64,000 nucleotides of DNA, taken from assembly GCA_013151235.1 (NCBI GenBank), contig JAADIO010000002.1:1-64000 (forward strand), written 5' to 3'. Both the position numbers and the translations under genes were made by a program. The notes under the pieces are model-generated. The model was not told where the DNA came from and did no database searches. It saw nothing but the letters and a program-made list of their open reading frames with translations. Within the stretch, counting starts at the first letter, position 1. Every line of letters begins with the position of its first letter. This document shows positions 63,866 to 64,000 of this stretch, piece after piece. The stretch comes from Deltaproteobacteria bacterium (GTDB taxonomy: Bacteria > CG2-30-53-67).

Positions 63866-64000
63866 ATGTTTGATGCAAAATTTGTACGAAACAACATCCA
63901 GGTCTTGGAGCGGATGACCGTCGAGAGAGGCGATCCGGTTTCTCTCGATGAGTTTGTACAGCTCGATGCCGAGAACCGGCATTTACGGACCCATCTGGAG
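63866..64000 (+). CDS. serS: seryl-tRNA synthetase, N-terminal fragment cut by window edge
   Basis: Forty-five codons, open at the right edge: MFDAKFVRNNIQVLERM, then GDPVSLDEFVQLDAENR and HLRTHLE. The pattern M.D.KF.R.N...V......RG.....LD....LD...R matches the start of the N-terminal coiled-coil domain of SerRS, which grips the long variable arm of tRNA-Ser and also serves tRNA(Sec) used by SelA. The catalytic domain is outside the window. Only a weak ribosome-binding site is seen before ATG 63866. Confidence 0.8.
   Translation, partial: MFDAKFVRNNIQVLERMTVERGDPVSLDEFVQLDAENRHLRTHLE

Overview
The window looks like a chromosomal segment of an anaerobic bacterium of the former Deltaproteobacteria (Desulfobacterota-like), judged from gene content and not from any search. 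Indicators are selA with fdhD (selenocysteine and formate dehydrogenase maturation), a DUF39/NIL-ferredoxin homocysteine route, an acyl-CoA dehydratase activase, PEP-CTERM surface proteins, a sigma-54-type response regulator, and bactofilin next to parAB. It carries the replication origin: rpmH-rnpA-yidD-yidC-jag-mnmE-mnmG-rsmG-parA-parB run leftward from about 53.7 kb, and dnaA-dnaN-recF-gyrB-gyrA run rightward.

Region by region. 1-7.2 kb is accessory: a cut-off UDP-glycosyltransferase, an AbiE-type toxin/antitoxin pair with its own promoter and a palindrome at the predicted start site, mobB, a palindromic repeat element, an orphan ParA ATPase, two PEP-CTERM proteins, a TIGR04282-type glycosyltransferase and tatA. 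7.5-12.7 kb holds a selenium/formate/Tat group (aminotransferase, selA, tatC, LysR, fdhD). 12.7-15.9 kb is a leftward sulfur-assimilation operon (Rrf2 regulator, DUF39 homocysteine protein, cysK, NIL-ferredoxin). 16-23 kb carries an ABC-class ATPase, a DksA/TraR zinc-finger protein, an acyl-CoA dehydratase activase, a HAMP membrane protein and glnE. 23.1-27.6 kb has a transposase remnant followed by pucG-like aminotransferase, serA and purA.

27.6-28.4 kb is a tRNA cluster (Lys, Glu, Val, Asp intact) containing two broken tRNA copies; one tRNA-Asp copy is interrupted by a 102-base block that folds into two hairpins. 28.4-35.7 kb has priA, a MerR-like/MinD fusion ATPase, an ExeA-like ATPase, an 800-base non-coding stretch with strong hairpins, a response regulator with a degenerate GAFTGA loop sitting behind a consensus sigma-54 promoter, and cheW. 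35.8-43.3 kb has ppiD and the rod-shape operon mreB-mreC-mreD-mrdA-rodA. 43.4-53.7 kb is the leftward origin arm with two identical perfect parS palindromes. 53.7-54.3 kb is the putative oriC, with AT-rich DNA, DnaA-trio-like repeats and DnaA boxes. The right end has dnaA to gyrA, a TPR lipoprotein and the first codons of serS.

Promoters of the TTGACA / 17 bp / TATAAT type are unusually easy to see here and are listed where both hexamers and spacing fit. No selenoprotein gene, CRISPR array or intact insertion sequence was seen.
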